A DNA stretch of 64,000 nucleotides from Duganella sp. SG902 (GCF_013376005.1 NZ_JABMJK010000004.1:496001-560000), one strand, 5' to 3'. Shown: positions 15,611 through 24,978, counted from the stretch's first letter. Notes: a model not told the origin generated them from the sequence alone. Numbers and translations: made by a program.

Positions 15611-16449
15611 GGCTTCCCTTCCGCCTGCTCAAAGTCGGCCACTGCAGCCATCCGGAATGCGTCACCCAACGCGGCGGGCGCTGGGCCGCCACGTTGTTCC
15701 CGGCCCTGTGCGGCTTGCTGCGCCACCCCACACGCGGCTGGATATTGTTCGACACCGGCTACAGCCAGCACTTCACCACGGCGACGCAGCCGTTCCCCGA
15801 ACGCCTGTACCGCTGGACCACACCATTTACCCTGCCGCCGGAACAAACGCTGACCGCGCAACTGGCTCGCCTCGGCATCGCGCCGGACGATATCGCCCAT
15901 GTGGTGATCTCCCACCTGCATGGCGACCACATTGCCGGACTGCGCGACTTTCCACGCGCCGGCTTCATCACCATGCGCGGCGAGGTGCAGGCCATGGACC
16001 AGCGTTCGCGTTTCGGCAATCTAATGCACGGCACGCTGCCGGCTTTGCTGCCGGATGATTTCCGCCAGCGCGTTCGCTACGCCGAGGATGCGGCGCACAT
16101 CGCGCTGCCGCGTGAATTGCGGCCGTTCGAACAAGGTTTCGACCTGTTCGGCGATGGCAGTTTGCTGGCTGTGCATCTGCCAGGACATAGCCGGGGCCAG
16201 ATCGGCATCGTCTTCCGCCAGGAGAGCGATCGCCTGACTTTCATGAGCGCGGACGCCTGCTGGAGCATGGGCGCATTGCGGGAGGACCGGGGACCGCTGT
16301 GGATCGCCCGCCGCATCTTCGATCACGATGGGCAGTACCGGCAAACCTTCCAACGCCTGCGGCGGATGCAGGCCGGTGGCGGCGCGCCGCTGATGATCCC
16401 CTCGCACTGCGAACAGACCTGGAAAGCATATGAGCAATCGACTCTTTGA
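15607..16449 (+). CDS. MBL-fold metallohydrolase (AHL-lactonase-like)
   Basis: 280 residues with a complete dinuclear metal site: H-L-H-G-D-H (His103, His105, Asp107, His108), His194 in P-G-H-S-R-G-Q, Asp216 and His267. The layout resembles N-acyl-homoserine lactonases and related esterases, so it may open a lactone or cleave a thioester in the pathway; this is inference. The start at 15607 has an AAGGAG site nine bases upstream and overlaps the previous stop. A GTG at 15589 lies inside the previous gene and lacks such a site. It overlaps the next gene by 20 bases. Confidence 0.9.
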   Translation: MRLPFRLLKVGHCSHPECVTQRGGRWAATLFPALCGLLRHPTRGWILFDTGYSQHFTTATQPFPERLYRWTTPFTLPPEQTLTAQLARLGIAPDDIAHVVISHLHGDHIAGLRDFPRAGFITMRGEVQAMDQRSRFGNLMHGTLPALLPDDFRQRVRYAEDAAHIALPRELRPFEQGFDLFGDGSLLAVHLPGHSRGQIGIVFRQESDRLTFMSADACWSMGALREDRGPLWIARRIFDHDGQYRQTFQRLRRMQAGGGAPLMIPSHCEQTWKAYEQSTL

Positions 16450-17758
16450 AATCGGCGTGGTGGCGTGGCACTTCCTGCGCGCACGCGGCTTGCGCTTCCG
16501 CTCGCGCGCGGCGCTGCTGGCGTGGCAGCAAAAGCGCATTGACCTCTTCCTGCGCCAGCGCCTGCCGCAATTGCCTTTCTATCGCGCCCACGTCGGCGCG
16601 CCGCTGGCGCGGTTGCCTATCATCGATAAATCCATCATGCTGGCCAACTTTGACCTGCTGAATAATGTCGGCATCAGCCTGGAGGAGGCCACCGCCACCG
16701 CGCTCGCCGCCGAGCACACGCGTGACTTCCGTCCGCACATAGGTGGCGTGACGGTCGGCCTGTCGAGCGGCACGCAAGGACCGCGTGGTGTATTCATGGT
16801 GGCGCGCCGCGAGCAATTACGCTGGGCCGGCATCATGCTGGCGCGGGTGCTGGATGGGGCGTTGCTCAGAAGGCTGCTGTTCGGACGCCCGCTCAAAGTC
16901 GCGTTCTTCATGCGCGCCAACAGCAATCTGTACGGCACGCTGGCCAGCCGTCGCATCGCATTCCGCTTTTACGACCTGCTGGGAGGGCTGGACCAGCATC
17001 TGCGGTCATTGCAGGGGCAGTCGCCGGATATCCTGGTCGCGCCGGCGCGCATCCTTGGCCGCATCGCCGCGCTGGCGCTGGAAGGCAAGCTGCAACTGGC
17101 GCCGCGCAAGGTGATCGCCGTGGCCGAGGTGCTGGAGCCAGATGACCGGCTCCGTATCGAGCAAGCCTTCGGCGGGCCGGTACACCAGCTATACCAGTGT
17201 ACGGAAGGCTTCCTCGGCTACACCTGCGAGCATGGCGTCCTCCATCTCAACGAGGAGTTCGTCCACATCGAGCCGGAATGGCTGGACGCCGCGCGCACGC
17301 GCTTTGTCCCCATCGTTACCGACTTCACGCGCAGTACGCAGCACTTCATCCGTTATCGCCTGAACGATAGCCTGCGCGTGCGCGCCGAAGCTTGTCCCTG
17401 CGGCAGCGCCGCGCTGGCGCTGGACGCGGTCGAAGGGCGCTGCGACGACATCCTGTGGCTGCCGCGCGCCGACGATGGCGAGCTGGCCGCGCTGTATCCG
17501 GACATGATACGCCATGCGATATCGATCGCGACCCAGGCCTTGCCGGACTACCGCATCGCCCAGCATGGCGACACGCTGCACATCGCGGTGGCGGACAACG
17601 CCTCGTTCGACGGCGTGGCGCAGGCCGTGCGGCAGGCGGCGCAGCGGCAAGGCTTGATCACGCCCGCGTGCCATCACGTGCCATTCACCGACACCCAGGA
17701 ACACATCAAGCGCCGCCGCATCGTGTGCGTGACGAAACCGGAGACTGTTCATGCCTAA
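16430..17758 (+). CDS. Adenylate-forming enzyme (CapK/PaaK-like, F390-synthetase-related)
   Basis: 442 residues. It resembles the phenylacetate-CoA ligase/CapK branch of adenylate-forming enzymes: T-V-G-L-S-S-G-T-Q-G-P-R-G is the P-loop-like phosphate motif (residues about 106-118), Y-Q-C-T-E-G-F-L is the acyl-adenylate motif, and a C-terminal lid segment with I-K-R-R-R follows. Such enzymes activate a carboxylic acid as an acyl-AMP. No carrier protein gene is present in the operon, so the acyl group may pass to CoA, to an amine through a partner enzyme, or to a carrier encoded elsewhere. It overlaps its neighbours by 20 and 8 bases. Confidence 0.85.
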   Translation: MSNRLFEIGVVAWHFLRARGLRFRSRAALLAWQQKRIDLFLRQRLPQLPFYRAHVGAPLARLPIIDKSIMLANFDLLNNVGISLEEATATALAAEHTRDFRPHIGGVTVGLSSGTQGPRGVFMVARREQLRWAGIMLARVLDGALLRRLLFGRPLKVAFFMRANSNLYGTLASRRIAFRFYDLLGGLDQHLRSLQGQSPDILVAPARILGRIAALALEGKLQLAPRKVIAVAEVLEPDDRLRIEQAFGGPVHQLYQCTEGFLGYTCEHGVLHLNEEFVHIEPEWLDAARTRFVPIVTDFTRSTQHFIRYRLNDSLRVRAEACPCGSAALALDAVEGRCDDILWLPRADDGELAALYPDMIRHAISIATQALPDYRIAQHGDTLHIAVADNASFDGVAQAVRQAAQRQGLITPACHHVPFTDTQEHIKRRRIVCVTKPETVHA

Positions 17759-18890
17759 CGTGCTTGTTCTTGGCGGCCGCGCCCCGGTGGCGCTTGACCA
17801 TGCCCGCCGTTTCGCCGCGCAAGGCTGGCGCGTGGTGATCGCCGATAGCGTATCGTGCGGCCTGTCCGGCTGGTCGCGCGCGGTGGCGGCGACGGCCAGG
17901 CTTGCGCCGCCGCGCCACGCGCCGGCGCAGTTTGTCCGTGATCTGAACGCGGTGATCGCCCGCGAACGCATCGACCTCGTGGTGCCCACTTGCGAGGAGG
18001 TGTTCTTCCTGTCGCGCTATCGTTCCGCCTTGCCGGCCGCGTGTCGCGTGGCGGTCGATGATTTCGACAAACTGCGGCTGTTGCACAGCAAGTGGGAGTT
18101 TACAAAACAGGCGGCAGGCTGCGCGCCGGACAGCGCCGTGGTGCGGAATCTGGAGCAGGCGCGCGAATGGGCGGGTGGACGGCCGCTGGTGCTGAAGCCG
18201 GAGTTCTCGCGTTTCGGCGTGCACGTGCGGATCTACCCTCAGGGAATGCCGGCCGACGCCGCGCCCCTGCCCGCGATGGGGGCGTGGGTGGCGCAGGAAT
18301 ACTGCGCAGGCACCGAGCTTTGTTCATATAGCGTGGCTGACCAGGGCGTCCTGACCGCACACGCCTTGTATCGTCCGGTGCATCGCTTGCACCGTAGTTC
18401 AAGCTACTATTTCGAGCCGCACGCGAGTGAGCCGATACAACGTTTCGTCGCCGACCTGGTGGCGCGCCTGCGGTTTACTGGCCAGATTTCGTTCGACTGG
18501 ATCGACATGGGCGACGGCACGCCGCGTGTACTCGAATGCAATCCACGTGCCACCAGCGGCCTGCATTTATTCGGTGCGCAGGATGCCGTGCCGGCGGCGC
18601 TGAACGGCGCCGTCCAGCCCTGCGTCAGCCCGCGAGGCGGCGCGCGCATGCTGGGACCTGTCATGTACACCGCCGGCCTGGCGCAGGCGCTGGCTGCCGG
18701 CACGCTGGGCGGCTGGCGCCGTGACGCGCGGCGCGCCGCGGACGTGCTCTCGGCGCCGTCCGACAACCTTCCGCTCGCCGGCGCCGTGCTCGACATGGCG
18801 TGGTTCGCCAGGACCGCCTTGGCACGCCGCTGCACCTTGCGTGAAGCGGCCACCAGCGACATCGAATGGGACGGCGAGGAGTTGGCGTGA
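17751..18890 (+). CDS. ATP-grasp family ligase
   Basis: 379 residues. An N-terminal Rossmann-like pre-ATP-grasp part (V-L-V-L-G-G-R-A-P-V-A-L, residues 4-15) is followed by the ATP-grasp core: nucleotide-binding L-V-L-K-P-E-F-S-R-F-G-V, and the Mg-binding R-V-L-E-C-N-P-R-A-T-S-G near residues 260-271. These enzymes typically join a carboxylate, through an acylphosphate, to an amine or thiol. In this operon it would be the candidate amide-bond former (inference). The start overlaps the previous stop by eight bases and the stop overlaps a GTG start (GTGA). Confidence 0.88.
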   Translation: MPNVLVLGGRAPVALDHARRFAAQGWRVVIADSVSCGLSGWSRAVAATARLAPPRHAPAQFVRDLNAVIARERIDLVVPTCEEVFFLSRYRSALPAACRVAVDDFDKLRLLHSKWEFTKQAAGCAPDSAVVRNLEQAREWAGGRPLVLKPEFSRFGVHVRIYPQGMPADAAPLPAMGAWVAQEYCAGTELCSYSVADQGVLTAHALYRPVHRLHRSSSYYFEPHASEPIQRFVADLVARLRFTGQISFDWIDMGDGTPRVLECNPRATSGLHLFGAQDAVPAALNGAVQPCVSPRGGARMLGPVMYTAGLAQALAAGTLGGWRRDARRAADVLSAPSDNLPLAGAVLDMAWFARTALARRCTLREAATSDIEWDGEELA

Positions 18891-19975
18891 ACCCGTCCGA
18901 CGAGTTCTGCGCGCGCGCCGGGCATTTCGGCGCCATCCACGTGGGCCGGGCGACCCGGCCTTACATCGGCAATCTTCACGCTGAAGTGGCGTTGTTGCGC
19001 GATGGCGGCCTGACGCTGCCATGCACGATCAACCACGGTGAACCGGATAACGCGTGGGTATGTTCGCCGCTGGCGACCTATGGCAGCTACGTCATCGAAG
19101 AAATTGGCCGTACGATAGGCAAGCCGTGGCGCTATCCCCTGCAGGCGCTATGCCACGGTTATCGCGGTGTGCTGGCGGCCGCCGCGATCGACAAAACGGT
19201 CGCGGTCAACAACTGGATGCTGAGCACCAACCTGTATCCGGCGCTGCGGCCGCGCGCGCTGGCCGGCATCATCGCCCAGGTTCGCGAGCGCTGGCCTGAG
19301 CATGCGATCTGGTTCCGGTCGTTGAACGCCCGGCATAATCAGCCCTGGCTGGAAGCCCTGCTTGCCGCTGGGTTTGAGCTGCTGCCCAGCCGGCAGGTAT
19401 ATCTGTTCGATGACCTGGCGACGGGCAGGCAGGCCAATTTGCTGCGCGACCTCAAACTGTTGAAGCACACCACGCTCAATGTCGCGCGCGAGTTCAACGC
19501 CGCCGACTTCGAGCGCATCGAGACCCTGTACGGTCTTCTCTATCTGGATAAATATTCGCGCCTTAATCCGCACTATAGCGCCAGCTTCATGCGCGCCTGG
19601 CACGATAACGGTCTATTGGATTTCTGGGGCCTGCGCGACGACGCGGGGACCTTGCAGGCGGTGATCGGCACCTTTCGTCAGGGCGACATCATCAGCGCGC
19701 CCATCGTCGGGTACAACACGGCGCTGCCAAAGGAGCTTGGGCTGTATCGCCTGCTGATGGCGCGTGTGTTCGATGTGGTCCGGCGCGAGGGCCTGCGCTT
19801 GAACCTGAGCGCAGGCGCCGCCCACTTCAAGCGCCTGCGGGGCGGCCGCGCGGCGCTGGAGTACAGCGCGGTGCTGAGCGGCCACCTGCCGCTGGCGCGT
19901 CGCGCGGCCCTGCGCACCCTGCGCGGCCTGACGCAAACCATAGGCGTACCCATGATGCAGAGGTTGGAATTATGA
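18887..19975 (+). CDS. GNAT/FemAB-like transferase
   Basis: 362 residues. The GTG at 18887 overlaps the previous stop and has a GAGGAG ribosome site; a more upstream ATG (18866) lacks one. The sequence looks like a two-lobed GNAT fold of the FemAB/acyl-transferase kind: W-F-R-S-L-N-A-R-H near residue 140, then D-K-Y-S-R-L-N-P-H-Y and the strand/helix Y-R-L-L-M-A-R-V-F-D-V-V-R-R-E-G. GNAT and FemAB proteins transfer acyl or aminoacyl groups to amines. I cannot name the substrate. Fold assignment is from pattern only and is less certain than for the other cluster enzymes. Confidence 0.7.
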   Translation: MNPSDEFCARAGHFGAIHVGRATRPYIGNLHAEVALLRDGGLTLPCTINHGEPDNAWVCSPLATYGSYVIEEIGRTIGKPWRYPLQALCHGYRGVLAAAAIDKTVAVNNWMLSTNLYPALRPRALAGIIAQVRERWPEHAIWFRSLNARHNQPWLEALLAAGFELLPSRQVYLFDDLATGRQANLLRDLKLLKHTTLNVAREFNAADFERIETLYGLLYLDKYSRLNPHYSASFMRAWHDNGLLDFWGLRDDAGTLQAVIGTFRQGDIISAPIVGYNTALPKELGLYRLLMARVFDVVRREGLRLNLSAGAAHFKRLRGGRAALEYSAVLSGHLPLARRAALRTLRGLTQTIGVPMMQRLEL

Positions 19976-21006
19976 CGCAGTGGCCTTTATCGATACGTTC
20001 GCAGTGGCTGGTCGCCGCGCATGCGGGCAAGGTGGGCAAGCGGCCGTTGGCGGTGACGGTGCTGGATGTGCCGCTGGTGCTGGCGCGGGCGGCGGATGGC
20101 AAGGTCCTGGTGTTCGAGGACCGCTGCCCGCACCGGCAAGTGCCTTTGTCCTGTGGCCGCATGACGGAGCGTGGCTTGCAATGCCCCTACCACGGCTGGA
20201 CCTTCGGTGGCGACGGCAAGGTGGTCGCCATGCCAGGGCTGGGGCCGGATACGCCGATGCCGGCTGTCAGCGCGCGCGCCATACGCTGCCAGGAGCACAA
20301 TGGGCTGGTCTGGGTGCGGCTGGCCGAGGCCGGGGAGGAGGAGGGCGATGCGCCGGATACGCCGCCGGCATCGATGATTCGCGGCCTGCCGGGCAGCACC
20401 TCGCAGCCGTGGCAGGCGTACTGGAAAACCGGCATCGTCGATGCGATTGAAAATTTCCTCGACCCGCTGCACACGCACACGCTGCATCCGGGGCTGGTGC
20501 GGCGCGATGGGACGCGGCGGCCGGTGCAGGCGTCGGTGCGCTTGACCGAGGAGGGCTTCCGCGTGGATTATCGCGGCCAGACGGAGCAGAGCGGCTTGTT
20601 GTACCGTTTGTTCGAGTCGCCAAGGGTTTCCGAGTGCGCGGTGTTTTCCGGCGTCGGATCGGCGCGGATCGAATATCGCTACCAGAACGGCAGCGCCATC
20701 GACGTGACGCTGCATTTTACGCCGGCACACGGCGGCGAGACGCATGTGTTCGCGAGCATGGCGGTGGCGGGGCGCTGGGCGCCACGTTGGGCGCTGTATC
20801 TTTTCGTTCTGCCTTTCCTCAGCAAAGTCGGGCGGCAGGACCAGTACATGGTCGAGCTCCAGGCCGCCAACAAGGCGCGCTTTGGCGACAGCGACGCCGG
20901 CGTCTCCACCTCGCTGGACCTGGTCCGGCCCTACGTTGCCGCGCTGTGGCAGGGCAAGCCGTTCGCGCGCGAGGCGTTCGAACGGGATGTCGTACTGTAT
21001 CTGTGA
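19972..21006 (+). CDS. Rieske non-heme iron oxygenase (last gene of the cluster)
   Basis: 344 residues. The N-terminal Rieske [2Fe-2S] domain has C-P-H (Cys52, His54) and C-P-Y-H-G-W (Cys71, His74). The catalytic domain has the N-x2-D-x2-H-x4-H motif (Asn161, Asp164, His167, His172) that holds the mononuclear iron with a later Asp. A hydrophobic stretch near residue 270 (WALYLFVLPFL) may contact a greasy substrate or the membrane, as in oxygenases of lipids or sterols. No ferredoxin or reductase is encoded in the operon, so electrons must come from elsewhere. The start overlaps the previous stop (ATGA). Confidence 0.92.
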   Translation: MTQWPLSIRSQWLVAAHAGKVGKRPLAVTVLDVPLVLARAADGKVLVFEDRCPHRQVPLSCGRMTERGLQCPYHGWTFGGDGKVVAMPGLGPDTPMPAVSARAIRCQEHNGLVWVRLAEAGEEEGDAPDTPPASMIRGLPGSTSQPWQAYWKTGIVDAIENFLDPLHTHTLHPGLVRRDGTRRPVQASVRLTEEGFRVDYRGQTEQSGLLYRLFESPRVSECAVFSGVGSARIEYRYQNGSAIDVTLHFTPAHGGETHVFASMAVAGRWAPRWALYLFVLPFLSKVGRQDQYMVELQAANKARFGDSDAGVSTSLDLVRPYVAALWQGKPFAREAFERDVVLYL

Positions 21007-21023
21007 CGGCCGGGTGCGGATCC

Positions 21024-21680
21024 CTAGCCGTTGATGAGCGAAGCGGCGATGTTGATGGAGAGGCCGAGGATGGCCAGGTTGTAGAGGAAGCACAGCACGG
21101 ACTGGGCCAACACCACCTTGCGCAGGCTGCGGCTGCGCACCGTGACGTCCGAGGTTTGCACCGCCACCGAGATGGTGAACGAGAAGTACAGGAAGTCCCA
21201 GTAATTGGGCACCAGCTCGCGGTCCGGGAAGCCGAGCGGCGGGTCGTCGCCCTCGACGCTGTAGTACAGGTGGGCGTAGTGCGAGCAAAACATCACGCCG
21301 ACCATGAACCACGAGCCGACCAGCGTCAGCACGCTGAGCGCGTAGTGCTCCACCGGCGCGCCGGGCGCCCGCGCCGCCATCTGCGAGATGATGGCGGCCA
21401 GGCTGACCATCACCGCCAGCGACAGCACGGCCAGGATCACCGGCCCCTTTTCATCCTGCCGCCGGGCGGCGCGCTTGATGTCGTGCTGGTCGGCCTGCGC
21501 CATCATCCACGTCATCATGGCGAGGTAGCTCCATACCAGCACGTTCCAGCAGGTCAGCAACTGCGTCAGCCATGCCCAGCCCTCGGGCAGGAACAGGCTG
21601 GTCGCCACGGCCAGCACGATGGCCGTGCTCAGGTGAGGGCGGCTGTGGATGATGGACGGCAGCGGCAGGCGCAGTGTCAT
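21024..21680 (-). CDS. DUF1345 membrane protein
   Basis: 218 residues with five to six hydrophobic segments and the DUF1345 signature [20 protein letters not shown] near residues 160-180. The pore-like FTIxxxxQTSDV stretch recalls ion-channel filters, but the function of the family is unknown. Its start overlaps the stop of the upstream MFS gene (ATGA), so the two are translated together. It converges on the Rieske gene with only 17 bases between the stops. Confidence 0.88.
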   Translation of the reverse strand: MTLRLPLPSIIHSRPHLSTAIVLAVATSLFLPEGWAWLTQLLTCWNVLVWSYLAMMTWMMAQADQHDIKRAARRQDEKGPVILAVLSLAVMVSLAAIISQMAARAPGAPVEHYALSVLTLVGSWFMVGVMFCSHYAHLYYSVEGDDPPLGFPDRELVPNYWDFLYFSFTISVAVQTSDVTVRSRSLRKVVLAQSVLCFLYNLAILGLSINIAASLING

Positions 21681-22915
21681 TTCTTATCCTCGTGCGGAAA
21701 ACGGTCCATGCGCGACAGCACCGGGAACAGCACGGTCCACGCGCCCACCACGGCCAGCGTGGCGGCGCCGCCGAACAGCACCGCGCGCGTCAGGCCCAGC
21801 CAGCCGGCCGTGATGCCGGATTCAAATTCGCCCAGCTCATTCGAGGCGCCAATGAACACCGAGTTGACCGCGCTGACGCGGCCGCGAATCTCGTCCGGCG
21901 TTTCGTACTGTACCAGCAGGTGGCGCACGTAGACGCTGATCATGTCGCCGGCGCCCATCAGGAACAGCGCGACCAGCGCGACGATGAAGCTGGTGGTGGC
22001 GCCCAGCACGATGGTGCACACGCCAAACACCGCCACGCCGCCCAGCATCCAGGCGCCGACGCGGCGCGTGATGGGGAAGAAGGCCAGCACGATGGAGCAC
22101 AGCGCGGCGCCGATGCCGGGCGCGGTGCGCAGCGCGCCCAGGCCGCTCGGGCCGACGTGCAGCACGTCGTGCGCCAGCGCCGGCAGCAGGGCGGTGGCGC
22201 CGCCGAACAGCACGGCGAACAGGTCGAGCGAGATCGCGCCCAGCACCACTTTCTTCGACCACACGAAGCGCAACCCTTCCAGCACCGTGTGCCACGAGGC
22301 CGGCCCGCTGGCGCTGGCCTGCTTGACCGACTTCACCAGCGACATCATCACCACCGCCGCCAGCAGCAGGCCGGAGGAAATCATGTACACCGTTTTCGGC
22401 CCGGCCAGGTAGAACAGGCCGCCCAGCGTGGGGCCGAGGATGACGGCCACGTGGAAGCTGGACGAGCTGAGCGCCACCGCCTTGCTGAAGCTTTCCTGCG
22501 GCACCAGGTTGACCAGGATGGCTTGCGTGGCCGGCCCCATGAAGGCGCGCGCGCTGCCGTACACGGCCAGCACGGCGAACACCGGCCACACGGCGCCCAG
22601 CCCGGTGTAGGTGAAGCCCAGCAGCATCAGGCCGCACAGCAGCTGGGCGCCCATGGCCAGCGCGATCAGGTTGCGGCGGTCGTAGCGGTCGGCCGCGTGG
22701 CCGGCGATCAGGATCAGCAGCAGGAACGGCAGGAACTGCGCCAGGCCGATCAGGCCGAGGTCGAACAGGTTGTGCGTCATCGAATACACTTGCCAGCCGA
22801 TGGCGACGTTTTGCATTTGCACGGCCAGCGTGGCCAGGGTGCGGGCGGAGAGGTAGAGCGTGAAGTTGCGGTGGCGCAGGACGCTGAAGCCGTTGTGGAA
22901 GGAACTGTCTGACAT
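21677..22915 (-). CDS. MFS transporter (EntS-like)
   Basis: 412 residues with twelve predicted membrane helices. The start [18 protein letters not shown] and the segment [12 protein letters not shown] after TM2 match the EntS/DHA3-like branch of exporters. A typical job is efflux of small hydrophobic compounds or siderophores. It is on the strand opposite to the seven-gene cluster and paired with DUF1345, so a link to that cluster is not supported by transcription, only by closeness. Confidence 0.9.
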   Translation of the reverse strand: MSDSSFHNGFSVLRHRNFTLYLSARTLATLAVQMQNVAIGWQVYSMTHNLFDLGLIGLAQFLPFLLLILIAGHAADRYDRRNLIALAMGAQLLCGLMLLGFTYTGLGAVWPVFAVLAVYGSARAFMGPATQAILVNLVPQESFSKAVALSSSSFHVAVILGPTLGGLFYLAGPKTVYMISSGLLLAAVVMMSLVKSVKQASASGPASWHTVLEGLRFVWSKKVVLGAISLDLFAVLFGGATALLPALAHDVLHVGPSGLGALRTAPGIGAALCSIVLAFFPITRRVGAWMLGGVAVFGVCTIVLGATTSFIVALVALFLMGAGDMISVYVRHLLVQYETPDEIRGRVSAVNSVFIGASNELGEFESGITAGWLGLTRAVLFGGAATLAVVGAWTVLFPVLSRMDRFPHEDKK

Positions 22916-22978
22916 TGTGGCTTTCGGGAGCGGGGCCGCCTGGGACGCCGCATCCCGAAAGGCCCCGGGGTTGGATGC

Positions 22979-24004
22979 TTAGGCGTTGAGGTCGGCTTCG
23001 GTGGTGAAGGCGTCGGCGTAGAATTCATCCTCCGGCAGGCCGCACTGGGCGACGAAGTCTTTCTTGGCCGATTCCACCATGATCGGCGCGCCGCAGGCGT
23101 ACACCTGGTGGCCGGACAGGTCCGGCAGGTCCGCCATCACCGCCTGGTGCACGAAGCCGGTGCGGCCGGCCCAGTGATCCTCCGGCAGCAGGTTGGACAG
23201 CACCGGCACGTACTTGAAGTTCGGCAGCTGGCTGGCCCACTCGCGGCACAGCGCGTCCATGTACAGGTCCTGCGGGCGGCGACCGCCCCAGTACAGCGTC
23301 ATCTGGCGGGTCGAGCCTTGCGCGCGCAGGTGCTCGACGATGGCCTTGATCGGCGCGAAGCCGGTGCCCGACGCCAGCAGCACCATCGGCTTGTCGGAAT
23401 CCTCGCGCACGAAGAAGGTGCCCATCGGCCCCTCAAAGCGCAGGATGTCGCGTTCCTTCATGGTGCTGAACACCTGGTCGGTGAACAGGCCGCCCGGCAT
23501 GTGGCGGATGTGCAGCGACAGCGGCTGGCCCTGCTCGGGCGCGCTGGCGATGCTGTAGCTGCGGCGCTTGCCGTCGCGCAGCATGAATTCGATGTACTGG
23601 CCGGCGCGGAATTTCAGCGTCTCGTTGGCCGGCAGTTGCAGCGTCATGATGATCACGTCCGAGGCCACCTTCTCCAGCGTGCTGACGCGCGACGGCATCT
23701 TGCGGATCGGGTAGTCGTCGCTGCCGGCCACCTCGCGCACCTCGATCACCAGGTCGGCCTCGGTGGTGGCGCAGCAGAACAGCGAATAGCCGGCCGCTTC
23801 CTCGTCCCTGGTCAGGGCGCGCTCCTGGTGCGCCTTGTGCTTGACCGCGCCGGACACGACCTTGCCCTTGCAGGAGCTGCAGGCGCCGTTTTTGCAGCCG
23901 TAAGGCAGGCCGATGCCGGCGCGCATGGCGGCCGCGAGGATGGTTTCGTCTTCCTCGCAGCTGAATTGATGGCCGCTAGGCTGTACAGTTATTTGAAACG
24001 TCAT
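22979..24004 (-). CDS. [2Fe-2S] ferredoxin-FAD-NAD(P)H reductase (CDP-6-deoxy-delta-3,4-glucoseen reductase-like)
   Basis: 341 residues in three domains: a plant-type ferredoxin (Cys37, Cys42, Cys45 and Cys77 or Cys78), an FAD domain with R-R-S-Y-S-I-A-S, and an NAD(P) domain with L-L-A-S-G-T-G-F-A-P. It should pass electrons from NAD(P)H to a partner oxygenase or other acceptor. Genomes of this group often annotate such genes as AscD-like glucoseen reductases, but no deoxysugar genes are nearby. It could in principle serve the Rieske oxygenase 2 kb away (speculative). The start at 24004 is set by the ferredoxin domain; the frame upstream of it is antisense to the next gene. Confidence 0.9.
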   Translation of the reverse strand: MTFQITVQPSGHQFSCEEDETILAAAMRAGIGLPYGCKNGACSSCKGKVVSGAVKHKAHQERALTRDEEAAGYSLFCCATTEADLVIEVREVAGSDDYPIRKMPSRVSTLEKVASDVIIMTLQLPANETLKFRAGQYIEFMLRDGKRRSYSIASAPEQGQPLSLHIRHMPGGLFTDQVFSTMKERDILRFEGPMGTFFVREDSDKPMVLLASGTGFAPIKAIVEHLRAQGSTRQMTLYWGGRRPQDLYMDALCREWASQLPNFKYVPVLSNLLPEDHWAGRTGFVHQAVMADLPDLSGHQVYACGAPIMVESAKKDFVAQCGLPEDEFYADAFTTEADLNA

Positions 24005-24016
24005 ACAATCTTTCAG

Positions 24017-24898
24017 ATGAAAAACTTCAAAAATCACAAATTCCACCGGCCGCGCGTGCTGATCGTCGGCTGCGGCGATGTCGGCATGCGCCTGTTGCCG
24101 TTGCTGACCGGCCATTTCCGCGTGTTCGCCACCACCAGCCAGGCCGAACGGTGCGCCGAACTGCGGGCCGCCGGCGCCGTGCCGCTGGTGGTCAACCTCG
24201 ATCAGCCTGCCAGTTTGCGGCGCCTGGCCGGGCTGGCGCCGTGGGTGATCCACCTGGCGCCGCCGCCCGCCGAGGGCGCGCTGGACACCCGCACACGCAA
24301 TTTGACCGCCATTTTACCCGAGCAAGGACGCTTGGTTTATGTCAGCACCACCGGAGTCTATGGCGATTGCGGCGGCGCGCTGTTTGACGAGAGCCGGCCG
24401 ACCGCGCCGCGCAACCCGCGCGCGCTGCGCCGGGTCGACGCCGAGCGCACCTTGCGGCGCTGGGCGCGCCGGAGCGGGGCGGCCTTGTCCATCCTGCGCG
24501 TGCCGGGGATTTACGCGGCCGACCGCCTGCCGCTCAAGCGTTTGCAGGAGGGAACGCCGGCGCTGGTGGAGACCGACGACGTCTACACCAACCACATCCA
24601 CGCCGACGATCTGGCCGCCATCATCGCCCGCGCGCTGTTTTGTGCGTTGCCTAACCGTATCTACCATGCGGTGGATGACAGCGACATGAAGATGGCGCAC
24701 TATTTCGACGCCGTGGCGGACGCTTTCCAGCTGCCGCGCCCGCCGCGTCTGCCGAGGGCGGAATTGCAGCGGGTGGTCACGCCGGCCTTGCTGTCGTTCA
24801 TGTCGGAGTCGCGCCGCCTGCGGAATGGCCGCATCAAGCGTGAGCTGGGTGTGCGCCTGCGCTATCCCACCGTCGGCGCGTTGTTGGCGGAGTTGTAA
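24017..24898 (+). CDS. NAD(P)-binding epimerase/SDR (YeeZ-like)
   Basis: 293 residues. A Rossmann motif V-L-I-V-G-C-G-D-V-G-M-R is at residues 14-25, followed by Y-V-S-T-T-G-V-Y-G near residue 110 and R-V-P-G-I-Y-A. The Tyr-x-x-x-Lys pair of classical SDRs is not obvious, as in YeeZ-type atypical SDRs, so catalysis is uncertain. The start is only 12 bases from the divergent reductase start, leaving no room for separate promoters between them; promoters must lie inside the opposite gene. An AT-rich inverted repeat follows the stop (24920-24939). Confidence 0.85.
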   Translation: MKNFKNHKFHRPRVLIVGCGDVGMRLLPLLTGHFRVFATTSQAERCAELRAAGAVPLVVNLDQPASLRRLAGLAPWVIHLAPPPAEGALDTRTRNLTAILPEQGRLVYVSTTGVYGDCGGALFDESRPTAPRNPRALRRVDAERTLRRWARRSGAALSILRVPGIYAADRLPLKRLQEGTPALVETDDVYTNHIHADDLAAIIARALFCALPNRIYHAVDDSDMKMAHYFDAVADAFQLPRPPRLPRAELQRVVTPALLSFMSESRRLRNGRIKRELGVRLRYPTVGALLAEL

Positions 24899-24978
24899 AG
24901 TTACGTTAAGAAGCAACAAAAATTACTTTTTTGTAATTTCAGCGTCAGTTTTATGTGACAGACTTATAAGTTGCGCGT

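Noticed and set aside
13587..17758. ole-type olefin/beta-lactone operon
   Set aside because: A KAS III-like enzyme, SDR and adenylating enzyme are present, but there is no alpha/beta-hydrolase OleB and the adenylating enzyme is of the CapK/PaaK type; ATP-grasp, GNAT and Rieske genes do not belong to ole.
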